NCBI RefSeq assembly: GCF_009914055.1
Contig: NZ_CP028271.1
Span: 4,278,001 to 4,342,000, forward strand
Source: Mixta intestinalis
GTDB taxonomy: Bacteria; Pseudomonadota; Gammaproteobacteria; Enterobacterales; Enterobacteriaceae
DNA length: 64,000 bases
Direction: 5' to 3'
The notes beneath the pieces were generated by a model that was given only the letters and a program-made list of their open reading frames with translations, searched no databases and was not told where the DNA came from. Both the position numbers and the translations under genes were made by a program. Each line of letters starts with the position of its first letter. Positions within the stretch are counted from its first letter, which is position 1. This document shows, in pieces, positions 51,955 to 60,690 of the stretch.

Positions 51955-52935
51955 TTATCCAATGAGATAGAGTGGTTCCAGGTAGAGTACCGCTATCCAG
52001 ACAACGAAGCCGACCAGCAAAATAGCGCCTTTAATGCGCCCAATACGGCGGCTACGCTGCAGGCAAATAAGCATAAACAGAGCGCTGACGCCCAGCATAA
52101 TCCAGTAGTCACGCGCGAAAGCGGCGCTGTCGAGCGAGCCGGGCTGGAACAGTGCCGGCAGGCCAAGCACAATGGCAATATTATAAATGTTGGAACCGAT
52201 AAGATTGCCGATGGCAATATCATCTTCTCCTTTTAATGCGCCTGCAATGACCGTAGCCAGCTCCGGTAGACTGGTGCCAACAGAGATGATGGTCAGACCA
52301 ATCACCAGCTCGCTAACCCCAAGGTAATCGGCAATGACCGAGGCATTATCAATTACCATGCGGGTCGACATTGGCAGAATGATCAGCGCGACCGCCAGCC
52401 ATAAAAACGCAACGGTATTGCCCGCGTCATCGCGCGGCAGTTCCGCTACCTGTTCCCGCGTCAGCGTATCGTTGTTATTCTGCTCGGCGCGGCGTGCGAT
52501 GCGAATAATATACAGCAGATAAAGAAGCGCAATCACTACCAGCGCAACGCCGTCGCCGCGGCTTAACTGGTTATCGACCAGCATGACGCCGCACAATAGC
52601 GTCACCAACAGCATCAACGGCAATTCGCGTCGCACCAGGCGGGAATGCACCGTCAGGGGGTGCAGCAACGCCGCGCCGCCGAGGATCAGCAGGATGTTGG
52701 TGATGTTCGAACCCATCGCCGTACCGACAGCCATATCCATCTGCCCGTGTGTGGCAGCCGTAAAAGAAACAATCAGTTCCGGCAGCGAAGTGCCGATACC
52801 GACAATTGTCATGCCGATAATAATGGGTGGGACGCCTAACGAGCGGCAAAGTATGGCGGCACTAAACACTAAACGATCGGCACCGTAAACCAGTAAAACT
52901 AAACCGATAACTAACAGTGCAGTGGCTAAAAGCAT
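51955..52935 (-). CDS. yrbG: YrbG, calcium/sodium antiporter family protein
   Basis: 326 residues, about ten membrane helices in two inverted halves. Each half holds an alpha-repeat signature: GIGTSLPELIVSFTA near 47 and SVGTSLPELATVIAG near 220, with the ion-binding acidic residues. CaCA exchanger family; physiological ion in enterics not settled. First gene of the kds/lpt cluster, divergent from mlaF across 227 bases. Confidence 0.95.
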   Translation of the reverse strand: MLLATALLVIGLVLLVYGADRLVFSAAILCRSLGVPPIIIGMTIVGIGTSLPELIVSFTAATHGQMDMAVGTAMGSNITNILLILGGAALLHPLTVHSRLVRRELPLMLLVTLLCGVMLVDNQLSRGDGVALVVIALLYLLYIIRIARRAEQNNNDTLTREQVAELPRDDAGNTVAFLWLAVALIILPMSTRMVIDNASVIADYLGVSELVIGLTIISVGTSLPELATVIAGALKGEDDIAIGNLIGSNIYNIAIVLGLPALFQPGSLDSAAFARDYWIMLGVSALFMLICLQRSRRIGRIKGAILLVGFVVWIAVLYLEPLYLIG

Positions 52936-53162
52936 GAAAAATCCTTGGATCGGTTATACTTGTCGGTTTGCCTGGCTCGTCATTTTGCGGGCGTTGCAAA
53001 AAGAATGGCGATGATTTTGACCGCCTGCGAGCAAAAAGTAAAACGTATGCCTGTTTTCGCCACGACGAGGCGGTAAGTTTCTGTAAAACTCGCGGCTATT
53101 GCATTTAAAGTACGCTTAACATATTCGATCTGAATCGCCTGAAATGGATAACAGAGGTAGCA

Positions 53163-53975
53163 ATGCACCAGCCATCCACGAATTTGGTTGAGGTTCACGG
53201 CGTAAGTTTTACACGTGGCGATCGCACCATTTTCGACAATATCTCGTTAACGGTGCCGAAAGGAAAAGTCACCGCCATCATGGGGCCTTCCGGCATCGGT
53301 AAAACTACGCTGCTGCGTCTGATCGGAGGGCAGCTACAGCCAGATGCCGGTGAGATCTGGTTTGATGGAGAAAATATTCCAACGCTTTCACGCTCCCGGC
53401 TGTATGAGATACGTAAGCGCATGAGCATGTTATTCCAGTCCGGGGCGCTGTTTACCGATCTCAATGTCTATGAGAATGTCGCCTGGCCGCTACGTGAGCA
53501 CACCCGTTTGCCGCCCGCGCTGTTGCATAGCACCGTCATGATGAAGCTGGAGGCGGTCGGTCTGCGTGGGGCGGCAGATCTCATGCCCTCTGAACTGTCG
53601 GGCGGTATGGCACGCCGAGCGGCGCTGGCGCGAGCGATTGCGCTGGAGCCGGATCTGATTATGTTCGATGAGCCTTTTGTCGGTCAGGATCCCATTACTA
53701 TGGGCGTACTGGTTAAACTGATCGATGAGCTGAATCATGCTCTGGGCATGACCTGCATTGTGGTATCGCATGATGTGCCAGAGGTCTTGAGCATTGCGGA
53801 TTACGCCTATATTGTGGCCGGACAAAAAGTTATCGCTCAGGGAACGACACAGGCGCTACAGGAAAACCCGGATGCGCGTGTACGCCAGTTCATCGACGGT
53901 ATTGCTGATGGGCCGGTGCCTTTTCGCTATCCGGCTGGCGACTATTTTACCGATCTGATCGGTTCAGGGAGTTAA
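53163..53975 (+). CDS. mlaF: MlaF, ATPase of the phospholipid ABC transporter
   Basis: 270 residues. Walker A GPSGIGKTT at 41-49, signature LSGGMARRAALA near 143, Walker B LIMFDEPFVGQD near 163. It drives the MlaFEDB complex that keeps outer-membrane lipid asymmetry by moving phospholipids between the membranes with MlaC. First gene of mlaFEDCB; mlaE follows after 7 bases. Confidence 0.97.
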   Translation: MHQPSTNLVEVHGVSFTRGDRTIFDNISLTVPKGKVTAIMGPSGIGKTTLLRLIGGQLQPDAGEIWFDGENIPTLSRSRLYEIRKRMSMLFQSGALFTDLNVYENVAWPLREHTRLPPALLHSTVMMKLEAVGLRGAADLMPSELSGGMARRAALARAIALEPDLIMFDEPFVGQDPITMGVLVKLIDELNHALGMTCIVVSHDVPEVLSIADYAYIVAGQKVIAQGTTQALQENPDARVRQFIDGIADGPVPFRYPAGDYFTDLIGSGS

Positions 53976-53982
53976 TAAGCTG

Positions 53983-54765
53983 ATGTTTTTACAAGCTCTG
54001 GCGTCGCTGGGTCGCCAAGGGATTCGTACCTGTGCCTCTTTTGGGCGCGCAGGACTGATGCTGTTTCATGCGCTGGTCGGCAAGCCGGAGTTTCGCAAAC
54101 ATGCGCCGTTGCTGGTTAAACAGCTTTACAGCGTTGGGGTTATGTCACTGCTGATTATCCTGGTTTCCGGCTTGTTTATCGGCATGGTGCTGGGCCTGCA
54201 AGGTTATCTGGTACTGACAACCTATAGCGCTGAAACCAGCCTCGGGATGCTGGTGGCACTGTCGCTGCTGCGTGAACTGGGACCGGTGGTCACCGCGCTG
54301 CTGTTTGCCGGGCGGGCAGGCTCGGCGTTAACAGCGGAAATCGGCCTGATGAAAGCAACAGAACAACTTTCCAGTATGGAAATGATGGCGGTCGATCCGC
54401 TGCGCCGGGTGATATCGCCGCGCTTCTGGGCGGGCTTTATCAGTATGCCGCTGCTGACGATGATTTTTACCGCGGTAGGCATCTGGGGCGGGGCGCTGGT
54501 AGGCGTAAGCTGGAAGGGCATTGACGCTGGCTTTTTCTGGTCTGCGATGCAGAATGCGGTCGATTTTCGCGTCGATGTTGTTAACTGCCTGATTAAGAGT
54601 GCGGTATTTGCCATCACCGTTACCTGGATCGCCTTATTTAATGGCTATGATGCGATCCCAACTTCTGAAGGGATCAGTCGGGCTACGACGCGTACGGTAG
54701 TACATGCGTCGCTGGCGGTACTCGGTTTAGATTTCGTGCTAACAGCACTGATGTTTGGGAACTAA
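53983..54765 (+). CDS. mlaE: MlaE, permease of the phospholipid ABC transporter
   Basis: 260 residues. MlaE-type permease with an interfacial amphipathic N-terminal helix and five membrane segments. The conserved loop with EQLSSMEMMAVDPLRRVI (near 127) contacts the ATPase. Overall nearly identical in layout to E. coli MlaE (260). Translation probably coupled to mlaF and mlaD. Confidence 0.97.
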   Translation: MFLQALASLGRQGIRTCASFGRAGLMLFHALVGKPEFRKHAPLLVKQLYSVGVMSLLIILVSGLFIGMVLGLQGYLVLTTYSAETSLGMLVALSLLRELGPVVTALLFAGRAGSALTAEIGLMKATEQLSSMEMMAVDPLRRVISPRFWAGFISMPLLTMIFTAVGIWGGALVGVSWKGIDAGFFWSAMQNAVDFRVDVVNCLIKSAVFAITVTWIALFNGYDAIPTSEGISRATTRTVVHASLAVLGLDFVLTALMFGN

Positions 54766-54769
54766 AGCA

Positions 54770-55312
54770 ATGCAAACCAAAAAAAGTGAAATTTGGGTCG
54801 GTGCGTTTATGCTGCTGGCGCTGGTTGCCATCCTGTTTCTCTGCCTGCGCGTAGCGGACGTGAAATCGCTGGGCACCGAGCCGACATGGAAACTGTATGC
54901 GACGTTCGACAATATTGGCGGACTGAAAACCAGTTCGCCGGTAAAAATTGGCGGGGTGGTGATCGGGCGCGTGACCGATATCTCGCTGGATGAGAAAACC
55001 CTGTCGCCGCGCGTTACGATGGCGATTGAAGACAGATATAACCATTTACCCGATACCAGCTCACTGGCAATTCGTACCCAGGGGCTGCTTGGGGAGCAAT
55101 ACCTGTCGCTAAACGTCGGGTTCGACGATCCTGAAATGGGGACGGCGATCCTGAAAGATGGCGATACGCTACAGGACACGAAATCAGCGCTGGTGCTGGA
55201 AGATCTGATCGGTCAGTTCTTGTATAAGAGCGGCGATGGTAACCAGAGCAATCAGCAGGAGCAGGGCGCACCTGCGGCACAATCCGCTCCGGCCACACCG
55301 GAACAACCTTAA
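54770..55312 (+). CDS. mlaD: MlaD, MCE-domain substrate-binding protein
   Basis: 180 residues from the ATG at 54770; an in-frame start at 54755 lies inside mlaE. One membrane helix (about 7-27), then an MCE domain (about 40-118) that forms a hexameric ring with a central lipid channel. A helical segment and a Gln/Ala/Pro-rich tail follow. It exchanges phospholipids with periplasmic MlaC. Confidence 0.97.
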   Translation: MQTKKSEIWVGAFMLLALVAILFLCLRVADVKSLGTEPTWKLYATFDNIGGLKTSSPVKIGGVVIGRVTDISLDEKTLSPRVTMAIEDRYNHLPDTSSLAIRTQGLLGEQYLSLNVGFDDPEMGTAILKDGDTLQDTKSALVLEDLIGQFLYKSGDGNQSNQQEQGAPAAQSAPATPEQP

Positions 55313-55324
55313 GAGGCTATACGT

Positions 55325-55963
55325 ATGTTTAAACGTTTACTGATGGTCGCGATGCTGGTTATCGCGCCGCTGGCGGCGAATGCGGCAGACCAAAGCAACC
55401 CTTATAAGCTCATGAACGAGGCGGCGCAAAAGACCTTTACCCGCCTGAAGAATGAACAGCCTAAAATTAAGCAGGACCCTAACTACCTGCGTGATATTGT
55501 ACGTCAGGAACTTTTACCCTATGTGCAGGTGAAATATGCTGGCGCGCTGGTGCTGGGCCGTTACTATCGAGAAGCAACGCCGGAACAGCGCGACGCTTAC
55601 TTTAAAGCCTTCGGCGATTATCTGGCGCAGGCCTATGGTCAGGCGCTGGCGCTCTATCACGGGCAGACTTATCAAATTGCGCCGGAGCAGCCGCTGGGTG
55701 ATGCCAGCATTATCGCCATCCGTGTGACCATTATCGATCCTAACGGTCGTCCGCCGGTTCGCCTCGATTTTCAGTGGCGTAAAAACAGCCGTACCGGTAA
55801 CTGGCAGGCCTATGACATGATTGCTGAAGGGATCAGCATGATTACCACCAAGCAGAACGAATGGAGCGATACGCTGCGTACAAAAGGTATTGATGGCCTG
55901 ACGCAGCTGCTGAAAAACTACGCGGCGCAGCCTATTACGCTGGATCAGAAAAACAATGGCTGA
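55325..55963 (+). CDS. mlaC: MlaC, periplasmic phospholipid carrier
   Basis: 212 residues with a signal peptide (about 1-21, ANAADQ cleavage region). MlaC fold of alpha helices and a beta sheet making a lipid pocket. It shuttles phospholipid between the outer-membrane MlaA-OmpC complex and MlaFEDB. Overlaps mlaB by 8 bases. Confidence 0.97.
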   Translation: MFKRLLMVAMLVIAPLAANAADQSNPYKLMNEAAQKTFTRLKNEQPKIKQDPNYLRDIVRQELLPYVQVKYAGALVLGRYYREATPEQRDAYFKAFGDYLAQAYGQALALYHGQTYQIAPEQPLGDASIIAIRVTIIDPNGRPPVRLDFQWRKNSRTGNWQAYDMIAEGISMITTKQNEWSDTLRTKGIDGLTQLLKNYAAQPITLDQKNNG

Positions 55964-56261
55964 TCACCTGAGCTGGCGTATTGAGGCCGGGACGCTTTTT
56001 CTTCAGGGAGAGCTCGATCGGGAAACGCTGCTCGGCCTGTGGCAACAGCGGGAAACCGCTATGCAAAATATCGCTGCTATCGATGTCTCCGCTCTGCAAC
56101 GTGTTGATTCCGCAGGTCTGGCGCTGCTGGTACATCTGCGCCAGATTGCGCAACAGCAGGGAGCCGCGCCGGTTTTTCGCGGCGTTACGGATAAATTGCA
56201 TTCGTTGATCACGCTGTACAATTTACAGCAGATCATTGTTTCTGCTGATGATACTGCCTGA
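55956..56261 (+). CDS. mlaB: MlaB, STAS-domain subunit of the phospholipid transporter
   Basis: 101 residues, a STAS domain (DVSALQRVDSAGLALLVHL core with the conserved Asp-Ser). It binds MlaF in the cytosol and is needed for stability and activity of the complex. Start lies inside the mlaC 3' end. Operon end, followed by a strong terminator. Confidence 0.95.
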   Translation: MADHLSWRIEAGTLFLQGELDRETLLGLWQQRETAMQNIAAIDVSALQRVDSAGLALLVHLRQIAQQQGAAPVFRGVTDKLHSLITLYNLQQIIVSADDTA

Positions 56262-56280
56262 TCGGCAGCGCGTCTTTATT

Positions 56281-56307
56281 AAGCCCCTGGATTTTCAGGG
56301 GCTTTTT
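56281..56307 (+). terminator. mla operon terminator
   Basis: AAGCCCCTG / CAGGGGCTT perfect 9-base stem, 6-base loop, ending in five T. Confidence 0.93.
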
Positions 56308-56378
56308 GCTTATTTAAGATAAATGCGCTTTCAACTACTATGTCAGCCTGTTTATCATCAACCGAATCCAGAAAAATC

Positions 56379-56633
56379 ATGGAAAATAGTGAAATCCAGG
56401 CAGTGCTGATGAACGCCCTGCCGTTGAAAGAAGTCCACGTTAGCGGTGACGGCAGCCATTTTCAGGTTATTGCCGTCGGTGAACTCTTTAGTGAGCTGAG
56501 CCGCGTGAAGAAACAGCAGACGGTTTTTGCACCGTTAATGGAATATATCGCCGATAACCGTATCCATGCGGTTTCGATCAAAACCTACACTCCTGAAGAG
56601 TGGGAAAGGGATCGTAAGCTGAACGGTTTTTAA
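56379..56633 (+). CDS. ibaG: IbaG, BolA-family acid stress protein
   Basis: 84 residues from the ATG at 56379, exactly the E. coli length (MENSEIQ start); an upstream in-frame ATG at 56340 lies before the expected start. BolA/YrbA fold with the conserved V-S-G-D-G-S-H-F and RDRKLNGF end. It is implicated in iron-sulfur protein maturation with monothiol glutaredoxin and in acid resistance. Located between the mla operon and murA as usual. Confidence 0.95.
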   Translation: MENSEIQAVLMNALPLKEVHVSGDGSHFQVIAVGELFSELSRVKKQQTVFAPLMEYIADNRIHAVSIKTYTPEEWERDRKLNGF

Positions 56634-56701
56634 GCTGTTGGCGCGGCATACTGTCCGCGACTCAACGGCCCTTTGAGTTCTGACAACAGAGAGCAGTTGC
56701 A

Positions 56702-57958
56702 ATGGATAAATTTCGTGTACAGGGTCCGACCCGGTTGAGTGGTGAAGTTACCATCTCCGGCGCTAAAAATGCCGCGCTACCGATCCTGTTCGCCGCTTTA
56801 CTGGCTGAAGAGCCGGTAGAGATTCAAAATGTCCCTAAGCTAAAGGACATTGATACCACGATGAAGCTGCTGAGCCAGCTGGGGGTAAAAACAGAGCGCA
56901 ATGGCTCAGTGCATCTTGATGCCAGTAAGGTTGACGTTTACTGCGCGCCTTATGAGCTGGTGAAAACCATGCGCGCCTCCATCTGGGCGCTGGGGCCGCT
57001 GGTTGCTCGTTTTGGACAGGGCCAGGTTTCGCTACCCGGCGGCTGTGCTATCGGCGCGCGCCCGGTCGATCTGCATATTACCGGTCTGGAGCAGCTGGGT
57101 GCTGAAATCAAACTGGAAGAAGGCTATGTCAAAGCTTCCGTCAACGGGCGGCTGAAAGGCGCGCACATCGTAATGGATAAGGTGAGCGTAGGCGCGACGG
57201 TAACCATTATGTCAGCGGCTACGCTGGCTACGGGCACCACGGTTATTGAAAATGCCGCGCGTGAACCGGAAATTGTCGATACCGCAAACTTTTTAAACGC
57301 GCTTGGGGCGAAGATCAGCGGCGCAGGCGGCGATCGCATCACCATCGAAGGGGTTGAGCGTCTGGGCGGCGGCGTTTATCGCGTGTTGCCGGATCGTATT
57401 GAAACCGGGACGTTTCTGGTGGCTGCCGCGATCTCCGGCGGTAAAGTTGTCTGCCATAAAACCCAGCCGGATACGCTGGATGCGGTGCTGGCGAAGCTGC
57501 GCGAAGCGGGTGCCGAGATCGAGACAGGTGAAGACTGGATTAGCCTTGATATGCATGGCAAGCGTCCGAAAGCGGTAAATGTACGCACTGCGCCGCATCC
57601 GGGTTTCCCTACGGACATGCAGGCGCAGTTCACGCTGCTGAACCTGGTAGCAGAAGGTACGGGCGTCATTACTGAAACCATCTTCGAAAATCGTTTTATG
57701 CACATCCCGGAGCTGATCCGTATGGGAGCGCATGCGGAGATCGAGAGCAATACGGCTATTTGTCACGGCGTGGAAAGGCTTTCTGGCGCACAGGTGATGG
57801 CAACCGATCTGCGTGCTTCCGCCTGTCTGGTGCTTGCGGGTTGTATCGCTGAAGGCACAACCTTAGTGGATCGTATCTATCATATCGATCGTGGCTATGA
57901 GCATATCGAAGATAAACTGATTGCGATGGGTGCCAACATTGAGCGCGTAAGCGAATAG
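56702..57958 (+). CDS. murA: MurA, UDP-N-acetylglucosamine enolpyruvyl transferase
   Basis: 418 residues, two inverted alpha/beta domains of the EPSP synthase family. The catalytic Cys115, the residue alkylated by fosfomycin, is present in GGCAIGARPVDLH (Ala replaces the more common Thr after Cys). Lys22 in SGAKNAALP contacts the substrate. First committed step of peptidoglycan synthesis in the cytosol. Followed by a strong terminator shared with convergent sfsB. Confidence 0.98.
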   Translation: MDKFRVQGPTRLSGEVTISGAKNAALPILFAALLAEEPVEIQNVPKLKDIDTTMKLLSQLGVKTERNGSVHLDASKVDVYCAPYELVKTMRASIWALGPLVARFGQGQVSLPGGCAIGARPVDLHITGLEQLGAEIKLEEGYVKASVNGRLKGAHIVMDKVSVGATVTIMSAATLATGTTVIENAAREPEIVDTANFLNALGAKISGAGGDRITIEGVERLGGGVYRVLPDRIETGTFLVAAAISGGKVVCHKTQPDTLDAVLAKLREAGAEIETGEDWISLDMHGKRPKAVNVRTAPHPGFPTDMQAQFTLLNLVAEGTGVITETIFENRFMHIPELIRMGAHAEIESNTAICHGVERLSGAQVMATDLRASACLVLAGCIAEGTTLVDRIYHIDRGYEHIEDKLIAMGANIERVSE

Positions 57959-58000
57959 GTTGCTCTGCCAGATCGATCGGATCGGAAAAGATGAATGAAA

Positions 58001-58029
58001 ACAGCTCCCGTAAGCGGGAGCTTTTTTTT
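58001..58029. terminator. murA terminator (shared with sfsB)
   Basis: AGCTCCCG / CGGGAGCT perfect 8-base stem (58003-58010 with 58015-58022), loop TAAG, followed by eight T on the plus strand and GTTTTC on the minus strand. Confidence 0.93.
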
Positions 58030-58041
58030 GCCCCGGTGTTA

Positions 58042-58317
58042 TCAGGAGCGAGAACGGATCAATTTTTTACGATCGATCAGCCGGTTCGTTTTAGGATCGT
58101 AATAGCGGCTGGGCCAGATCTCCGCCGGGTGCACGGCGATGGCGTCCGCTATAAGCCATTCTCCTTTGGGCCAGGGACGATTAAGTGCGTTTGCCAGCGT
58201 AGATGAGCTAAGGCCAGCCTGGCGTGAGACCGCCGCCAGGGACGTTCCCTTTTTATGCAGAGCAGCAATGATATCGGCGGGATGCCAGTCGTGTTTGTGA
58301 TACTTGCTTTTATTCAT
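58042..58317 (-). CDS. sfsB: SfsB/Ner-family DNA-binding protein
   Basis: 91 residues from the ATG at 58317; an in-frame start seven codons upstream is less like known proteins. It resembles E. coli SfsB (Nlp) across DWHPADIIAAL, GLSSSTLANAL and RPWPKGE. This is the lambda-type helix-turn-helix related to the Ner repressor of phage Mu. E. coli SfsB was linked to maltose gene activation when overproduced; its natural role is unclear. It sits between murA and ispB as in E. coli, and two copies of a 10-base palindromic half-site lie upstream. Confidence 0.93.
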   Translation of the reverse strand: MNKSKYHKHDWHPADIIAALHKKGTSLAAVSRQAGLSSSTLANALNRPWPKGEWLIADAIAVHPAEIWPSRYYDPKTNRLIDRKKLIRSRS

Positions 58318-58607
58318 AGCGCATCTCTCCCTATGCACAATTTCTTTATGGAACCATGGATGTTTTAAGAGTCATCAAGATATTCTTATTTAAGAAAAAT
58401 TAGATAATTTCAAAAAGTCGACTTACCTATTGAGTTATGGTTGGTTTTTTATAGCAAACTGGTTCCATATGTTTCCAGTAATTTTTGATTAATGCTGGTA
58501 AATTGTGCCTTTCTTCGCAAAATATCTAATAACCGCTGCAACAGCGCAGGGCCGTCATCGGGCTATCCCATAAAATTGGGAAAGTATCGGAAAGGCGTTG
58601 GGGAAAG
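58318..58607. promoter_or_regulatory. sfsB upstream region with paired candidate operators
   Basis: TATGGAACCA (58347-58356) and its exact reverse complement TGGTTCCATA (58460-58469) are 103 bases apart and flank an AT-rich core. The near site is 30 bases from the sfsB start. These are candidate sites for SfsB autoregulation, by analogy with Ner-type repressors. Otherwise no gene; an open frame at 58492-58749 is a shadow of the ispB end. Confidence 0.5.
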
Positions 58608-58648
58608 GAAAAGAGAAAAGCGGGAGACTGCATGCGGCAGCGCTCCCG
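58608..58648 (-). terminator. ispB terminator
   Basis: CGGGAG / CTCCCG outer stem (58621-58626 with 58643-58648) with an inner CTGC / GCAG pairing. On the minus strand it is followed by CTTTTCTCTTTT. Confidence 0.75.
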
Positions 58649-58660
58649 TTAAGCCAGTTA

Positions 58661-59632
58661 TCAGGAGTCGCGCTGTACGGCCATATGGGCAAGCGCTTCA
58701 AGCGCGCTGCGCCAGGGAGATTCAGGCAACGCCTGCAAAGCGGCGATAGCCTTATCTGCTTCCTCTTCGGCGCGATTGCGCGTCCACTCCAGCGAGCCGC
58801 ATTGACGCATGGTTTCCAGTACCGGCTCCAGCAAATGACGCCCATTACCTTGCTCGATCGCCTCGCGAATCATCGCTGCCTGCTGGGTATTGCCGTGGCG
58901 CATCGCATGCAGCAGTGGCAACGTCGGTTTACCTTCGCTCAGATCGTCGCCTACGTTTTTACCCAGCGTCTGACCATCCGCGCTGTAATCGAGAAGATCG
59001 TCAATCAGCTGGAAAGCGGTGCCGATATAGCGGCCATATGCCTGCAACGCCTGTTCTTCAGCTGCTGTCGCACCAGCAAGAATACCGGAGGATTGCGCCG
59101 CCGCCTCGAACAGACGCGCGGTTTTGCTGTAGATAACATGCATGTAACTCTCTTCGGTGATATCCGGATCGTTACAGTTCATCAGCTGTAGTACTTCGCC
59201 TTCGGCGATAACATTCACCGCTTCTGACATCAGTTCCAGTACACGCAGTGAACCGAGGCTGGTCATCATCTGAAAGGCGCGCGTATAGATAAAATCACCA
59301 ACCAGTACGCTGGCTGCGTTACCAAAGGCAGCATTGGCCGTCGCTTTACCACGGCGCATATCCGATTCATCCACCACGTCGTCATGCAGCAGCGTCGCCG
59401 TATGAATAAATTCAATCAGCGCGGCGATAGTGACATGCTGGCTGCCTTCGTAGCCCAGCGCACGTGCCGCAAGGATAGCGATCATCGGGCGAATACGTTT
59501 GCCGCCGCCGCTGATGATGTAGTAACCCAACTGATTGATGAGCGAAACATCTGAATTCAGCTGTGAGAGAATGGTCTCGTTGACGGCCGCCATATCCTGC
59601 GCGGTTAATTCATTAATTTGTTCTAAATTCAT
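58661..59632 (-). CDS. ispB: Octaprenyl diphosphate synthase IspB
   Basis: 323 residues, trans-polyprenyl synthase. The first aspartate motif LLHDDVVDESDMRRG lies near 82-96 and the second LIDDLLDYSAD near 209-219; both bind magnesium and diphosphates. It makes the C40 side chain for ubiquinone and menaquinone and is essential. Divergent from rplU. Confidence 0.98.
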   Translation of the reverse strand: MNLEQINELTAQDMAAVNETILSQLNSDVSLINQLGYYIISGGGKRIRPMIAILAARALGYEGSQHVTIAALIEFIHTATLLHDDVVDESDMRRGKATANAAFGNAASVLVGDFIYTRAFQMMTSLGSLRVLELMSEAVNVIAEGEVLQLMNCNDPDITEESYMHVIYSKTARLFEAAAQSSGILAGATAAEEQALQAYGRYIGTAFQLIDDLLDYSADGQTLGKNVGDDLSEGKPTLPLLHAMRHGNTQQAAMIREAIEQGNGRHLLEPVLETMRQCGSLEWTRNRAEEEADKAIAALQALPESPWRSALEALAHMAVQRDS

Positions 59633-59788
59633 CAGTCTGTTCAGCTATTGCTCTGTTCAGCGCCATGTTAAGCGACTTTGCCCATGTCTGTGGGATGTAA
59701 TGTATTACAGATTGTACTTGAAAAACGAGACTCTGGAATCCCGAGTATGGCGCTGCGTTTTTTTTCTGCAATCCTTTGCTATGTCCTC

Positions 59789-59817
59789 TTGTCAACGCAG
59801 GGAATTTTGCGTAGAAT
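59789..59817 (+). promoter_or_regulatory. rplU promoter
   Basis: -35 TTGTCA (59789-59794), 17-base spacer, -10 TAGAAT (59812-59817), then a GC-rich discriminator TCGCGCCC, the type found at stringently controlled ribosomal promoters. Leader of about 65 bases. Confidence 0.85.
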
Positions 59818-59890
59818 TCGCGCCCTATTGTGAATATTTTATCGCGCCGCCTGACAATTGAAGAGGGCATGCGCAGAAGCGGAGTTTTAT

Positions 59891-60202
59891 ATGTACGCGG
59901 TTTTCCAAAGTGGTGGTAAACAACACCGAGTAAGCGAAGGTCAAACCGTTCGCCTGGAAAAGCTGGACATCGCAACCGGCGAAACAATTGAGTTCGATCA
60001 GGTTCTGATGATTGCTAATGGTGACGACGTGACTATCGGCGCACCACTGGTTTCAGGTGGCGTGATCAAAGCAGAAGTTGTTGCTCATGGTCGTGGCGAG
60101 AAAATTAAAATCGTTAAGTTTCGTCGTCGTAAACACTACCGTAAGCAGCAAGGCCACCGTCAGTGGTTCACTGATGTGAAAATCACTGGCATCAGCGCCT
60201 GA
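59891..60202 (+). CDS. rplU: 50S ribosomal protein L21
   Basis: 103 residues from the ATG at 59891 (MYAVFQSGGKQHRV), with GGAG upstream; eleven upstream in-frame codons are not part of L21. Contains the basic RRRKHYRKQQGHRQ loop that binds 23S rRNA. Co-transcribed with rpmA 15 bases downstream. Confidence 0.99.
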   Translation: MYAVFQSGGKQHRVSEGQTVRLEKLDIATGETIEFDQVLMIANGDDVTIGAPLVSGGVIKAEVVAHGRGEKIKIVKFRRRKHYRKQQGHRQWFTDVKITGISA

Positions 60203-60217
60203 GAGGAGATCTGACAA

Positions 60218-60475
60218 ATGGCACACAAAAAGGCTGGCGGCTCAACACGTAACGGTCGCGACTCTAATGCACAGCGCCTGGGCGTAAAACGTTTCGGCGG
60301 TGAATCTGTTCTGGCCGGCAACATCATCGTTCGTCAGCGTGGCACCAAATTCCACGCCGGTACCAATGTTGGTCTTGGCCGTGACCACACGCTGTTTGCT
60401 ACCGCAGACGGTAAAGTGAAATTCGAAGTTAAAGGCCCGAAAAACCGTAAATACGTCAGCATCGTTGCTGAGTAA
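60218..60475 (+). CDS. rpmA: 50S ribosomal protein L27
   Basis: 85 residues (MAHKKAGGSTRNGRDS start). The N-terminal tail reaches the peptidyl transferase centre; no cleavable extension, as expected outside Firmicutes. Ribosome site GAGAGGAG. A strong terminator follows; yhbE, which comes next in E. coli, is absent. Confidence 0.99.
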   Translation: MAHKKAGGSTRNGRDSNAQRLGVKRFGGESVLAGNIIVRQRGTKFHAGTNVGLGRDHTLFATADGKVKFEVKGPKNRKYVSIVAE

Positions 60476-60522
60476 GGTTATCGTGCTGCGGGTTGATTGA
60501 TTCGATCGGCCTGCCAGAGTTT

Positions 60523-60553
60523 GAAAGCCCCGCAGAGCATTGCGGGGCTTTTT
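60523..60553 (+). terminator. rplU-rpmA terminator
   Basis: AAGCCCCGCA / TGCGGGGCTT perfect 10-base stem (60525-60534 with 60541-60550), 6-base loop, five T. Confidence 0.95.
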
Positions 60554-60576
60554 ACATTTTGAGCCTGCCTGATTTG

Positions 60577-60595
60577 CTGTACACTTTATGTACAG
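60577..60595. promoter_or_regulatory. Dyad upstream of obgE
   Basis: CTGTACA (60577-60583) and TGTACAG (60589-60595) with a 5-base spacer form a perfect dyad between the rpmA terminator and obgE. It is a candidate operator; the regulator is unknown. Confidence 0.5.
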
Positions 60596-60690
60596 TCTTT
60601 CCGCAACGGGTCATCGCTTATGGCCTCGGCGGAACAAGCCGCACCGGCTATGCCGCCGGTTGCCAGGTGGATGATTTACGGAGAAGGTAA

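Noticed and set aside
58042..58317. Ner-like protein considered as evidence of a prophage
   Set aside because: No other phage gene is near, and the gene sits at the same murA-ispB position as in E. coli; it is a domesticated regulator.
58598..59191. 197-codon frame antisense to ispB
   Set aside because: ispB is unmistakable on the other strand; the antisense product has no domain.
60577..60595. Dyad before obgE considered as a LexA box
   Set aside because: CTGT and ACAG are separated by 11 bases, whereas the LexA site needs 8.
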